Assembly (NCBI GenBank): GCA_003445715.1
Contig: DMCS01000073.1
Coordinates: 9,442-33,620 of the forward strand
Direction: 5' to 3'
DNA: 24,179 nt
From: Candidatus Mesolinea sp.
GTDB lineage: Bacteria > Chloroflexota > Anaerolineae > Anaerolineales > Anaerolineaceae
The notes beneath the pieces are model-generated. The model saw nothing but the letters and a program-made list of their open reading frames with translations. It made no database searches and was not told the DNA's origin. Both the position numbers and the translations under genes were made by a program. Every line of letters begins with the position of its first letter. Position 1 is the stretch's first letter. Positions 1 to 8,619 of this stretch are shown piece after piece.

Positions 1-385
1 CAGCTTCCGAGAGCAAGCCCCCGACGGTATTTACCTTACTGAAGGGTTTGACTCCAATCTCATTGCCTACCCAAAGCAACATTTTGAGCAAATTGCCAAT
101 AACATTAGCGAGCTTTCCATAACCGATCCAGAAACACGGGCCTTGCGCAGGTTGATTTTTTCTAACGCTGCAATGCTAACCTACGATACTGCCGGCCGAA
201 TCCTTATCCCCGCTTTCCTGCGTGCTACTGGGCAGATAAATGATACCTGTATGATTATTGGAGTCGGAGATAGTTTCGAAATCTGGTCAGCAGATCTTTG
301 GTCATTGGAAGCAAAATCACACAATGATCCCCAGAAAAATAGCAACCGTTGGGCAGCCATCAATATATCTGCTCGAGGTAATTGA
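1..385 (+). CDS. mraZ: Transcriptional regulator MraZ (5'-truncated)
   Basis: The reading frame is open from base 2 to the TGA at 383-385, giving 127 residues. The true start lies left of the window. MraZ is an AbrB-like DNA-binding protein that forms rings and represses the dcw promoter by binding direct repeats upstream of itself. The family has two similar halves, each with a D-x-x-G-R motif. The second is visible (YDTAGRILIP, about residues 61-70 of the fragment), while the first half's D-x-x-G-R lies in the roughly 20 missing residues. The LTEGFDSNLIAYP stretch after an R-E-Q also fits the family. It sits directly in front of rsmH, its usual partner, and its stop overlaps the rsmH start as TGATG. 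The operator and promoter it would control are outside the window. Identity is secure from sequence plus position. Confidence 0.93.
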   Translation, partial: SFREQAPDGIYLTEGFDSNLIAYPKQHFEQIANNISELSITDPETRALRRLIFSNAAMLTYDTAGRILIPAFLRATGQINDTCMIIGVGDSFEIWSADLWSLEAKSHNDPQKNSNRWAAINISARGN

Positions 386-1311
386 TGGAGACGGGAGCAC
401 CACACCGTCCTGTACTTTACCAAGAAATTATTCAATATCTGGCACCTTTCAGTCCTGGACGCTATTTGGATTGCACAGCCGGCGCTGGTGGTCACGCTAA
501 AGGTATATTGGAAGCCAGTGCTCCGGATGGCGAACTTGTTACCTTAGATGTCGATCCAGATGCCGTCGTTTTAGCTAGGGCTACCCTTGCCCCTTTCGGC
601 TCGCGTGCAATCATCAAACACGCTTCTTATACTGAAAGTGCGCAAATCCTCGCAGAAATCGGATGGCAAAAGGTTGATGGGATTGTGCTCGACCTGGGCG
701 TCTCCTCGATGCAGCTGGATACGGCTGAGCGCGGCTTTTCTTTCCGGCTAGATGGACCGCTGGATATGCGCTTTGACCCTACTTCAGGGCTAAGTGCAGC
801 AGACCTGGTAAACGGCTTGGAAGAGAAGGAGCTGGCCGACCTGATTTGGCGCTACGGCGAAGAGCGTTACTCCCATAAAATCGCCCGCGCTATCGTGCAA
901 GCCCGCCCGCTGCATACGACTCAAGAGCTGGCAGCGGTGGTACGCGCAGCCATTGGGCGCTCTGGCGAGAAGCAAGATCCGGCAACCCGTACCTTTCAAG
1001 CCTTGCGCATCGCCGTCAATGATGAACTGGAAAATATTGAAACAGCGCTACCGCAGCTGATCGAACTTTTAAAACCACATGCCCGCTTGGCTGTAATTTC
1101 CTTTCACTCACTGGAAGATCGCATCGTGAAGCAGATTTTCCAAAGGGAGAGCAAAGATTGCATCTGCTCGCCAGAGCAGCCCATCTGCACTTGCGGACAC
1201 CATGCAAGCATTGAAATTATCACACCGCACCCTGTTGTTCCACAGGAAGAAGAAAAGGCGCGTAACCCGCGCTCACGCAGTGCAAAACTGCGGGTAGCAC
1301 AAAAATTGTAA
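385..1311 (+). CDS. rsmH: 16S rRNA m4C1402 methyltransferase RsmH (MraW)
   Basis: RsmH methylates N4 of C1402 in 16S rRNA using S-adenosylmethionine. The predicted protein is 308 residues, the usual family length. The SAM-binding loop D-C-T-A-G-A-G-G-H-A lies at residues 29-38, followed by the family motifs LDLGVSSMQLD, RTFQALRIAVNDEL and ISFHSLEDR. Near the C-terminus a C-x-C ... C-x-C-G cluster (CICSPEQPICTCG) is visible, common in this family. The start chosen is ATG 385, which overlaps the mraZ stop (TGATG) and has GAGG at 375-378 six bases upstream; a TTG at 382 would add one residue. It is cotranscribed with mraZ upstream and ftsL downstream after a 29-base gap. Confidence 0.97.
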   Translation: METGAPHRPVLYQEIIQYLAPFSPGRYLDCTAGAGGHAKGILEASAPDGELVTLDVDPDAVVLARATLAPFGSRAIIKHASYTESAQILAEIGWQKVDGIVLDLGVSSMQLDTAERGFSFRLDGPLDMRFDPTSGLSAADLVNGLEEKELADLIWRYGEERYSHKIARAIVQARPLHTTQELAAVVRAAIGRSGEKQDPATRTFQALRIAVNDELENIETALPQLIELLKPHARLAVISFHSLEDRIVKQIFQRESKDCICSPEQPICTCGHHASIEIITPHPVVPQEEEKARNPRSRSAKLRVAQKL

Positions 1312-1340
1312 ATTGGCATAGAATCTGCAGCTCAAGGACT

Positions 1341-1814
1341 ATGAAAACTAACTTTTTACACGCATATAAACAAGCTCCCTGGCGGACGCAACTGCAATGG
1401 ATCGGTATCTTCTTGCTGATCTTGGTAAGCATCGCTGCCATCGCTGGCGTATACCTCTCGGTGAGTGAAAGAGCTGCAACTACAGGCCGGCAAATTCAAA
1501 ACATGGAGCAAGAAATTACGCTATTAGAGATCGAGATCAACGATCTTTCTTCTCAGTTAGCTTCCATAATGTCAATTAAAAATATGCAGGCACGTCTGGA
1601 AGAGTTAGATATGCTCCGCTTAGACCCACTGCAAGCTATTTATCTCGAGATCCCTGGTTATGTTCCTAAGGAAGCCGCGGTTTTATTAGCTCCGCCAGCG
1701 CGTAGCGAAAGCCAGGAAAGACCGGTATTACTCCCTGAGTTTACTGCCTCCCTGTGGGACTGGCTCACCAGCAAGCTTAGCCAGCCCCAAATTTCGAACG
1801 AGGTCCAGCCATGA
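1341..1814 (+). CDS. ftsL: FtsL-like divisome protein
   Basis: Small bitopic membrane protein of 157 residues. A short cytoplasmic N-terminus with basic and aromatic residues precedes one transmembrane helix (about residues 19-41). A heptad-like coiled coil follows at about 47-85, rich in E, I, L and Q (QNMEQEITLLEIEINDLSSQ). This is the architecture of FtsL, which pairs with FtsB/DivIC and activates FtsW-FtsI at the septum. Sequence conservation in this family is weak, so the call rests on topology and on position between rsmH and ftsI. The C-terminal 70 residues after the coil are longer than in typical FtsL and are Pro-rich. AAGGA at 1334-1338 lies only two bases before the ATG, a tight spacing. 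The stop overlaps the ftsI start (ATGA at 1811-1814). Confidence 0.8.
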   Translation: MKTNFLHAYKQAPWRTQLQWIGIFLLILVSIAAIAGVYLSVSERAATTGRQIQNMEQEITLLEIEINDLSSQLASIMSIKNMQARLEELDMLRLDPLQAIYLEIPGYVPKEAAVLLAPPARSESQERPVLLPEFTASLWDWLTSKLSQPQISNEVQP

Positions 1815-3595
1815 AAGATCAAGCATGGACACGCTTTATTATCGTAGCGGTCATCTGTTCTTTAGTTGGCAGCGTCATCGGGATACAAATGATCCGCATC
1901 CAAAATATTCCCGCCGCAGCTGAAATTTTAGCCCAAAGTGAAAACTATCGCGGATTTATCGAGACGATCTATCCAGAACGCGGCAGTATTTATGATGCCA
2001 AAGGCAATCTTTTCGCTGGCAACGAAGCTGTCTTCGAGGTGGGGTTAGACTTAGCAAGCGTATACCAGCCAGAAACCATCGCTGCCGTTGCTTCTAGCGT
2101 CTTGGGTTTAAACTATACTGAAGTCCTCACGAGTGCACAGAAGACACCGGGTAATGGGAACCCCTATTACATTGTTCTGGATGGTTTTGCTACCAAAGAA
2201 GAAATCGCTGAGCTTGAAAAAATCAATCAAGAATATGAGGATAGAAAAGTCGGACGGAACGAAACCAAACCGTCCTTAAAGGGATTAATCTGGACAGCAC
2301 AAAACAAACGGAGTTATCCAGAGGGTGATCTTGGATCCAACATAATCGGATTCTATTCCTTTTTAGATAAAACCGAGGGTAAAGGTTATTTTGGTGTAGA
2401 AGAAGCCTATAACGACTTGCTTGCCGGCACACCGAAGCAAATCTTCAAAAACTATGACCCTGTAGAAATCCCCTCAACCGAAATAGTCCCGCCGGGTGCC
2501 AGCCTCATACTCACCGTTGACCGTGACATCCAAGCGATGACAGAAGGAGTGCTCAGCGAAGCCATCGATTGGTCTGGCGCGGAAGCTGGAACGATTTTGG
2601 TCTATGACCCTGAGGATGGCAGCGTTTTAGCCATGGCAACCACACCTCGTTTGGACCCTAACGAATATTGGAAGTATGGCGAAATCTTCCCCAACCCAAC
2701 CCCTTATAACCGCGCGATTAGCAAATCCTACGAACCGGGTTCGGTTTTTAAAGTGGTTACCATGGCAGCCGCTTTAGATGCTGGTGCGGTTACGCCGGAA
2801 ACCGTTTTTCATGATACAGGCTCGATCATGGTTGGCGGCACCACTATTACCAACTGGAACTATGGCGCTTGGGGCGACCAAGATATGACTGGCTGTATGC
2901 AGCATTCGCTCAATGTGTGCCTCTCTTGGATCGCCACGCAATTGGGTGCTGACCAGTTCTATACCTACCTAAAAAACTTTGGTTTGGACCGCAATACCGG
3001 CATCGACCTGGGCGGAGAAGTGCACTTTCCTATCAAAGTTCCTGGGGATAATCAATGGTACGAAGTGGACTTGGCAACCAATTCATTCGGCCAGGGCATT
3101 TCCCTCACTCCGATCCAGATGGTGATGGCTATTGGAGCGATTGCGAATGAAGGGAAAATGATGGCACCGCACGTGGTCAAATCGATGATCATTGATGGGC
3201 GACAATATGAGGTTAATCCTGTGGTTGTGGGTACACCTATAAAAGCAGAAACTGCAACAACTCTCACCTCAATGTTGGTCACATCTCTCGAGGAAGAATC
3301 TTCAGTTGCTTTAGTGGAAGGCTACACTATAGCAGGCAAAACGGGTACTGCTGAAATTCCGACCGAATTTGGCTATACCAGCTCGGTAACGAATACAAGC
3401 TTTGTCGGCTGGGGACCAGCAGAAGATCCCAAATTCCTGGTTTACGTTTGGTTAGAAAAACCAACCATATCGATTTGGGGTTCTGAAGTGGCAGCTCCAG
3501 TTTTTTCTGATATTGTGAAAAACCTCGTGGTTCTAATGGATATCCCGCCTGATAACATTCGCCTGCGGGCAGACAACATCATGCGTGGAGAGTAA
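1811..3595 (+). CDS. ftsI: Septal class B penicillin-binding protein FtsI (PBP3-like transpeptidase)
   Basis: A 594-residue peptidoglycan DD-transpeptidase that cross-links septal wall with FtsW as glycosyltransferase partner. One N-terminal membrane anchor (about residues 8-30) is followed by the PBP dimerisation domain, recognised by ERGSIYDAKGN. The transpeptidase domain has all three active-site motifs: S-V-F-K with nucleophile Ser311 and Lys314, S-L-N at 366-368, and K-T-G-T from Lys510. No PASTA repeats are present. The start is ATG 1811 within an ATGA overlap with ftsL and has GAGGT at 1800-1804. It could also be called a generic PBP2-type protein, but its place between ftsL and the mur genes supports FtsI. 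Confidence 0.94.
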   Translation: MKDQAWTRFIIVAVICSLVGSVIGIQMIRIQNIPAAAEILAQSENYRGFIETIYPERGSIYDAKGNLFAGNEAVFEVGLDLASVYQPETIAAVASSVLGLNYTEVLTSAQKTPGNGNPYYIVLDGFATKEEIAELEKINQEYEDRKVGRNETKPSLKGLIWTAQNKRSYPEGDLGSNIIGFYSFLDKTEGKGYFGVEEAYNDLLAGTPKQIFKNYDPVEIPSTEIVPPGASLILTVDRDIQAMTEGVLSEAIDWSGAEAGTILVYDPEDGSVLAMATTPRLDPNEYWKYGEIFPNPTPYNRAISKSYEPGSVFKVVTMAAALDAGAVTPETVFHDTGSIMVGGTTITNWNYGAWGDQDMTGCMQHSLNVCLSWIATQLGADQFYTYLKNFGLDRNTGIDLGGEVHFPIKVPGDNQWYEVDLATNSFGQGISLTPIQMVMAIGAIANEGKMMAPHVVKSMIIDGRQYEVNPVVVGTPIKAETATTLTSMLVTSLEEESSVALVEGYTIAGKTGTAEIPTEFGYTSSVTNTSFVGWGPAEDPKFLVYVWLEKPTISIWGSEVAAPVFSDIVKNLVVLMDIPPDNIRLRADNIMRGE

Positions 3596-3599
3596 AAAA

Positions 3600-5015
3600 A
3601 TGCTAACCTTGCAGCACGTTCTTATAGCATTACTGGGTGAAAGCATTGGTAATCTTGATTTCAAGATTACGGAAGGCTGTATTGATTCGCGTCATGTGCC
3701 GCCCTTTAGCCTGTTCTTTGCCCTCAAAGGTGAAAACACAGATGGACACTTATTTGTAGATGAAGCTTTTGCTAAGGGAGCTAATTTAGCCATCATTGAA
3801 CACCCCATCCAGAGCGAGTTCCCGGTGGTGGATATCCGCGAGGGAGTTGCAGCACTCCCTTCTCAACCACCCTTCAGCCTCCTTACCGAGAATACTCTCC
3901 AAGCGCTGCAAAAAATTGCAGCCTACTGGCGACGGCAATTTGAGCTTAAGGTAATTGGCATTACAGGTAGCGTAGGGAAAACTTCCACAAAAGAACTTAC
4001 CGCTAGCATACTTTCTCAACGCTTCATTACGTTAAAAAATCCAGGCAACCTAAATAACGAAATCGGATTGCCGCTAACTCTTCTACAGCTCACTAACCAT
4101 CACCAAGTCGCAGTGCTTGAGATGGGGTTTTACATCCCAGGTGATATTGCCAAACTTTGCGAAATCGCTTTGCCGCAAATTGGCATTGTTACCAATGTGG
4201 GCACGGTGCATGCTGAGCGAGCTGGTTCCATTGAAGCTATTGCCGAGGGCAAGTCCGAACTTGTCCAAGCTTTACCTCCAGCACCAGAAGGCGTTGCAAT
4301 CCTCAATTTTGATGATGAGCGCGTTCTAGCAATGGCACACCAGACGCATGCTTCTGTTTTCACTTACGGGCTTAATCCGCAAGCAGAGCTCTGGGCAGAT
4401 GAGATCGAAAGCATGGGCTTGGAAGGCATCCGCTGCCGCATGCATTTTCATGGGGAGGATTTTTATATCACAGCTCCCTTGATCGGCAGGCATTCGGTCT
4501 ATACGCTGCTGCGCTCTGCTGCAGCGGCACTCTGCTTGGGTTTTAGCATGCCCGCCATTTTTGATGCTTTAAAGAACAGCCAACTGCAGCTGCGCATTAC
4601 CACGGTGCAATCAGCATCAGGGGCACTGATTCTTGATGATACCTATAACGCCTCTCCTGATTCGACCGTAGCAGCGCTCAACCTTCTGGCAGACTTGGAT
4701 GGGCGCAAAGTGGCTGTTCTGGGTGATATGCTAGAGCTGGGCCAATATGAAGAAGACGGACACCAACGCATCGGCATCCGCGCTGCCGAGGTAGCAGATG
4801 AATTGGTGTTCGTAGGGCAGCGCACTAAAACCAGCTTATCCTCCGCGCTGGAGAGCGGCTTTCCTGCACAAAAAACACACTGGTTTGCCCAGCCATCTGA
4901 AGCAACAGAATATTTACGCAAAATCCTCAAAAATGGCGATGTGGTATTGATCAAAGGGTCAAATGCCATGCACATGGACCAAATCGTCTCCGCCTTGGAG
5001 GTGTTTGCCCCATGA
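3600..5015 (+). CDS. murF: UDP-MurNAc-tripeptide--D-Ala-D-Ala ligase MurF
   Basis: MurF adds the D-Ala-D-Ala dipeptide to UDP-MurNAc-tripeptide in the cytoplasm, using ATP. The N-terminal substrate domain (DSR ... FALKGENTDGH) leads into the Mur ligase P-loop G-S-V-G-K-T-S with Lys127. MurF-specific stretches follow: NNEIGLPLTLL, LDDTYNASPDS and LGDMLELG. These separate it from MurE, which has the same fold. Length is 471 residues. I chose ATG 3600 because GGAG at 3587-3590 sits nine bases upstream and this start avoids overlapping ftsI; an in-frame GTG at 3585 would add five residues. The usual upstream neighbour murE is absent. The stop overlaps mraY by ATGA. Confidence 0.96.
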   Translation: MLTLQHVLIALLGESIGNLDFKITEGCIDSRHVPPFSLFFALKGENTDGHLFVDEAFAKGANLAIIEHPIQSEFPVVDIREGVAALPSQPPFSLLTENTLQALQKIAAYWRRQFELKVIGITGSVGKTSTKELTASILSQRFITLKNPGNLNNEIGLPLTLLQLTNHHQVAVLEMGFYIPGDIAKLCEIALPQIGIVTNVGTVHAERAGSIEAIAEGKSELVQALPPAPEGVAILNFDDERVLAMAHQTHASVFTYGLNPQAELWADEIESMGLEGIRCRMHFHGEDFYITAPLIGRHSVYTLLRSAAAALCLGFSMPAIFDALKNSQLQLRITTVQSASGALILDDTYNASPDSTVAALNLLADLDGRKVAVLGDMLELGQYEEDGHQRIGIRAAEVADELVFVGQRTKTSLSSALESGFPAQKTHWFAQPSEATEYLRKILKNGDVVLIKGSNAMHMDQIVSALEVFAP

Positions 5016-6007
5016 ACGCTTCAACCTTGGCAATTGCCATCAGCGCCTTCAGTTTCTTGCTTTCGGTGATTTGGGGCTCCCCTTTCATCCGGTTGCTCAA
5101 GCAATTCAAGATTGGCAAAATTATCAGCATGGACGTGCCTGAGTCCCACTTAGCGAAGATGCATACACCCACCATGGGTGGCTTTATGTTTCTCATCCCT
5201 ATCACCATTCTGACCGTAATCCTCAATGCCGTTTCCCTCTTTGGTTCGCGTCTCTTCGGCTCTTCCATCTTTGTGCCGCTTGTGACCATGTGGGGCTTCG
5301 CGCTTATCGGCGCCGTAGACGATTGGGAAGGCATTCGTGGACCGCGGCGCGGCTTAGGCATGAGCGCAAGGACTAAGTTTATTCTGCAGGCAATTATTGC
5401 TTTAATCGTAGCCTATGGACTCAAAGAAGTGCTCGATGTGCCTCATCTCTTTTGGCCCTCAGCACCGACAGCTTTCGATCTTGGCTGGTGGTATCTCCCG
5501 ATTGCGACTTTCCTTATCGTAGCTATGGCAAATGCCGTCAATTTCACCGACGGCATCGACGGGTTGGCAGGCATGATCTCCCTGACACTATTTGGCATTT
5601 ATGGCGTCATCGCCATGACGCAGCAACAGGTCTATTTAGCACGCTTCTGCTTTTCTATCGTTGGCGCATTAGCCGGCTTTTTATGGTTCAACGTCAAGCC
5701 AGCTGAAATTATGATGGGTGACACCGGCTCCCAAGCATTAGGAGCTACTTTTGCCGTTGTTGCTCTCATGACGGGACGCTGGCTCTTCCTTCCGCTCATC
5801 GCCATCATCCCTGTGGCTGAGCTCCTCAGTGTGATCATTCAGGCAACCTACTTTAAGGCAACTCATGGAAAGCGCGTTTTTAAAAAAGCGCCGATTCATC
5901 ATCATTTCGAGATGCTGGGATGGCCCGAAAATAAAATCGTGTTGCGCTTTTGGATAATCGGGCTTATCGCTGGAATGCTCGGCTTAGCCCTAACGTTTTT
6001 AGGATAA
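5012..6007 (+). CDS. mraY: Phospho-MurNAc-pentapeptide transferase MraY
   Basis: MraY transfers phospho-MurNAc-pentapeptide from UDP to undecaprenyl phosphate, making lipid I in the membrane. The 331-residue protein is strongly hydrophobic, with roughly ten transmembrane segments. Conserved catalytic loops are visible: TPTMGG near residue 50, the Asp pair D103-D104, NFTDGIDG with D180, MMGDTGS with D237, and the C-terminal APIHHHFE histidine motif that distinguishes MraY from WecA-type relatives. The start is ATG 5012, overlapping the murF stop (ATGA) with a strong GGAGGTG at 4997-5003. murD follows after three bases. Confidence 0.97.
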   Translation: MNASTLAIAISAFSFLLSVIWGSPFIRLLKQFKIGKIISMDVPESHLAKMHTPTMGGFMFLIPITILTVILNAVSLFGSRLFGSSIFVPLVTMWGFALIGAVDDWEGIRGPRRGLGMSARTKFILQAIIALIVAYGLKEVLDVPHLFWPSAPTAFDLGWWYLPIATFLIVAMANAVNFTDGIDGLAGMISLTLFGIYGVIAMTQQQVYLARFCFSIVGALAGFLWFNVKPAEIMMGDTGSQALGATFAVVALMTGRWLFLPLIAIIPVAELLSVIIQATYFKATHGKRVFKKAPIHHHFEMLGWPENKIVLRFWIIGLIAGMLGLALTFLG

Positions 6008-6010
6008 AAA

Positions 6011-7399
6011 ATGGAAAACTGGTCTGGAAAGAAAGTCATTGTGATTGGCGCTGCTCGTCAGGGAACGGCTCTCTCACGCTACTTAGTAGGCAAGGGCGCT
6101 CAGGTAATCCTTTCGGATATGCGCCCCTCTAGTGAGCTGCCTGCAAATCTTCCCGATTTAGAGAAATTAGGTATCCAGCTGCGCTTAGGCGGGCACCCAC
6201 TAGAGTTGCTGGAAGGTGCCGATTACGTCTGCGTTTCTGGCGGGGTGCCCCTGACGATCCCCTTCATTCAAGCAGCGCTGCAGCAGGGCATCCCATTGAG
6301 TAATGATTCGCAGATTTTCTTGGAGGCTTGCCCTGCCCAGGTTATCGGTATTACCGGTTCTTCAGGAAAGACCACGACCACCGCGTTAGTGGGCTTAATG
6401 GCTGAAAAGTATATTGAAATGAAACAAAACGGACATCGCGCTTGGATCGGTGGGAATATCGGTAACCCCTTGATCGAACAGGTTGATCAAATCGACGAGG
6501 ATGATTTGGTAGTGCTCGAGCTTTCCAGCTTCCAGCTGGAGCTGATGACCCGCTCCCCGCAGATTGGCGCAATCCTAAACATTACCCCTAACCACTTGGA
6601 CCGCCACGGCAGCATGCAAGCCTACATCGCTGCAAAAAGCCGCATCTTACGCTTCCAGCATCCAGGGGACGTTGCCATCCTCAATCGTGACGATCCCGGC
6701 TCTTGGAGCTTGGCTGACAATCTCAAGAGCGACTTGATTAGCTTTGGTTTCCAGAAGCCCGAATCTAAGCAAAACGGCACTTATGTCTATAGAGAAGCAA
6801 TCTGGCTGCAGCTTAGCCGTCAAAACATCAAGATGCTGCCCTTAGAGTGGATCCGCCTGCCCGGGAGACATAACATCGCCAACGTGTTGGCAGCCTGCGC
6901 CATTGCGACCGCAGCTTCACTAGCCTTGCCAGCCATCCAGACAGCCGTAGAGGAATTCACCGGCATACCGCACCGGCTGGAATTTATCCGTAACATCAAT
7001 GGGGCTGATTGGTACAACGATTCCATAGCCACCGCACCAGAACGTACAATCGCTGCCATAGAAGCTTTCGAAGGACCGCTCGTTTTACTGCTGGGTGGAC
7101 GCGATAAAGACCTGCCCTGGGATGAACTTGCACGGCTCGTTCACCAACGTGTGCGTGCGGTTGTGCTCTTTGGGGAGGCTGCAGACTTAATTGAAAAAGC
7201 TTTAGGCTCGGTTAAAAAAGGAGAAACTTTGCAGGTCATCTCCCGATGCAATTCGCTAGAGGAAGCTGTGCAAGAAGCCGCTAAGCTGACTCGACCTGGC
7301 GATACTGTCTTGCTTTCTCCGGGCTGCACGAGTTTCGATGCCTTCAAGGACTTTGAAGAGCGCGGTGAACATTTTAGGAAGTTGGTAAATGCGTTATGA
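6011..7399 (+). CDS. murD: UDP-MurNAc-L-Ala--D-Glu ligase MurD
   Basis: MurD adds D-glutamate to UDP-MurNAc-L-alanine. The protein is 462 residues, normal for the family. It opens with the Rossmann-like N-terminal domain VIVIGAARQGTA, then the ATP-binding loop G-S-S-G-K-T-T-T with Lys120. LELSSFQLE, ITPNHLDRHG, PGRHNIANVLAA and LLLGGRDKDL are MurD signatures. The late stretch LLSPGCTSFDAFKDFEERG is diagnostic of the MurD C-terminal domain. The Shine-Dalgarno is a modest AGGA at 6000-6003, seven bases from the ATG. The stop overlaps the ftsW start as ATGA at 7396-7399. Confidence 0.97.
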   Translation: MENWSGKKVIVIGAARQGTALSRYLVGKGAQVILSDMRPSSELPANLPDLEKLGIQLRLGGHPLELLEGADYVCVSGGVPLTIPFIQAALQQGIPLSNDSQIFLEACPAQVIGITGSSGKTTTTALVGLMAEKYIEMKQNGHRAWIGGNIGNPLIEQVDQIDEDDLVVLELSSFQLELMTRSPQIGAILNITPNHLDRHGSMQAYIAAKSRILRFQHPGDVAILNRDDPGSWSLADNLKSDLISFGFQKPESKQNGTYVYREAIWLQLSRQNIKMLPLEWIRLPGRHNIANVLAACAIATAASLALPAIQTAVEEFTGIPHRLEFIRNINGADWYNDSIATAPERTIAAIEAFEGPLVLLLGGRDKDLPWDELARLVHQRVRAVVLFGEAADLIEKALGSVKKGETLQVISRCNSLEEAVQEAAKLTRPGDTVLLSPGCTSFDAFKDFEERGEHFRKLVNAL

Positions 7400-8619
7400 A
7401 TAAAACAAGTGCAAAACCCAAAAATCAAAAACGCGGCATCACGCGGTTACCCTTTGATGTGCCCTTAGTTTTAATCATTGCCGCTCTGTTGGTAATTGGT
7501 TTGTTAATGGTTTACTCCTCCAGCTGGGATGCCTCCTTAACCATGGGGAAACCACCGACGTATATCTTTACTCGCCAGGTATTGTGGGTTGTGCTGGGCA
7601 TCGCCTTAGCCGTCGGACTTAGCTATATTGACTACCACAAGTTTGAGCCATTTGTCGCCTGGCTGATGCTGGGCGTGATTGCCATGCTCACTGCTGTGGT
7701 AATTCGCAACGGCATCCAAGGCATTTCGAGCCGCGCATTGCTAAACAATTCAATCCAGCCAGCAGAATTTGCCAAGTTGGGTATTGTGCTTTACCTTTCT
7801 TTCTGGCTTTCCAAGCGTAAAGACCTCTTACATGATAAGGACACCGTATTTATTCCCTTAGTTTTTATCCTCGGTTTGGTAGCGGGTTTAATTGTCATTC
7901 AACCCGACCTAAGTGCTGCCATTACTGTCGGTGCTCTGGTCCTTATGCTCTTCTTCCTTTCTGGAGCTGACCTGAAGCAAACCTTAATTCTTTTCTTGCT
8001 CGTTGCCATTGTAGGCGGCGCTGTCATTGCTATCTCCTCAACTGGTCAAGCACGGATTAACGAATACTTGCAAGGTTTGCGAGATCCAATCAAAAGCTCT
8101 TACCATGTCCAGCGCACTTATGAAGCCATCATCAAAGGTGGATTCTTTGGTGTTGGCATTGGACAAGCCGATACAAAATTTACTGGTTTGCCTTTACCCC
8201 ATACCGATAGCATCTTTGCCGTAATTGCTGAAGAGACTGGTTTGTTTGGATCGTTTGGTGTCATTATCCTTTACGTCTTATTAATGTGGCGCGGTGTCAT
8301 CATCGCCAAGCGTGCACCCGATCAGGCTGGCAGCTTGTTGTCTTTCGGCCTGATTAGCTGGATCGTAATTGAAGCTTTGATGAATTTTGCGGTAATTGTT
8401 GGTTTGATGCCCTTTACGGGTAATGCCTTGCCGCTGATTAGTGCTGGGGGCACCAGCATGTTATCCTCCATGGCTGCCATTGGTATCACCATGAATGTTG
8501 CCAAGCAGGGAACTGCCAAAGAAATTGCAGAAAGGAGCCAAACCAGTGCGGTTGTTAATTTGCGCGGGCGGGACAGGTGGCGGCGTGTATCCGGCACTAA
8601 CCGTTACGGAGATTCTTAA
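7396..8619 (+). CDS. ftsW: Septal peptidoglycan glycosyltransferase FtsW (SEDS family)
   Basis: FtsW polymerises lipid II into glycan strands at the septum together with FtsI. The protein is 407 residues, with a basic N-terminal tail and about ten membrane helices. SEDS signatures present are YSSS, IQPAEFAK, IQPDLS, PHTDSIFAVIAEETG containing the presumed catalytic Asp271, and GLMPFTGNALPLISAGGTS. The cytoplasmic C-terminal tail is Arg-rich. Its last 74 bases run out of frame through the start of murG, an unusually long overlap. The start is ATG 7396 within the ATGA junction with murD; the nearest purine-rich stretch (AGGAAG at 7375-7380) is rather distant. RodA is an alternative name for the family, but the dcw position favours FtsW. 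Confidence 0.95.
   Translation: MNKTSAKPKNQKRGITRLPFDVPLVLIIAALLVIGLLMVYSSSWDASLTMGKPPTYIFTRQVLWVVLGIALAVGLSYIDYHKFEPFVAWLMLGVIAMLTAVVIRNGIQGISSRALLNNSIQPAEFAKLGIVLYLSFWLSKRKDLLHDKDTVFIPLVFILGLVAGLIVIQPDLSAAITVGALVLMLFFLSGADLKQTLILFLLVAIVGGAVIAISSTGQARINEYLQGLRDPIKSSYHVQRTYEAIIKGGFFGVGIGQADTKFTGLPLPHTDSIFAVIAEETGLFGSFGVIILYVLLMWRGVIIAKRAPDQAGSLLSFGLISWIVIEALMNFAVIVGLMPFTGNALPLISAGGTSMLSSMAAIGITMNVAKQGTAKEIAERSQTSAVVNLRGRDRWRRVSGTNRYGDS

Noticed and set aside
4643..4975. 110-codon minus-strand open frame within murF
   Set aside because: Shadow of the conserved MurF frame; no start context and no recognisable protein.
8495..8545. ATG start for murG at 8495
   Set aside because: The added residues have no MurG similarity; GTG 8546 has AAAGGAG at proper spacing and starts right before the family's first strand.
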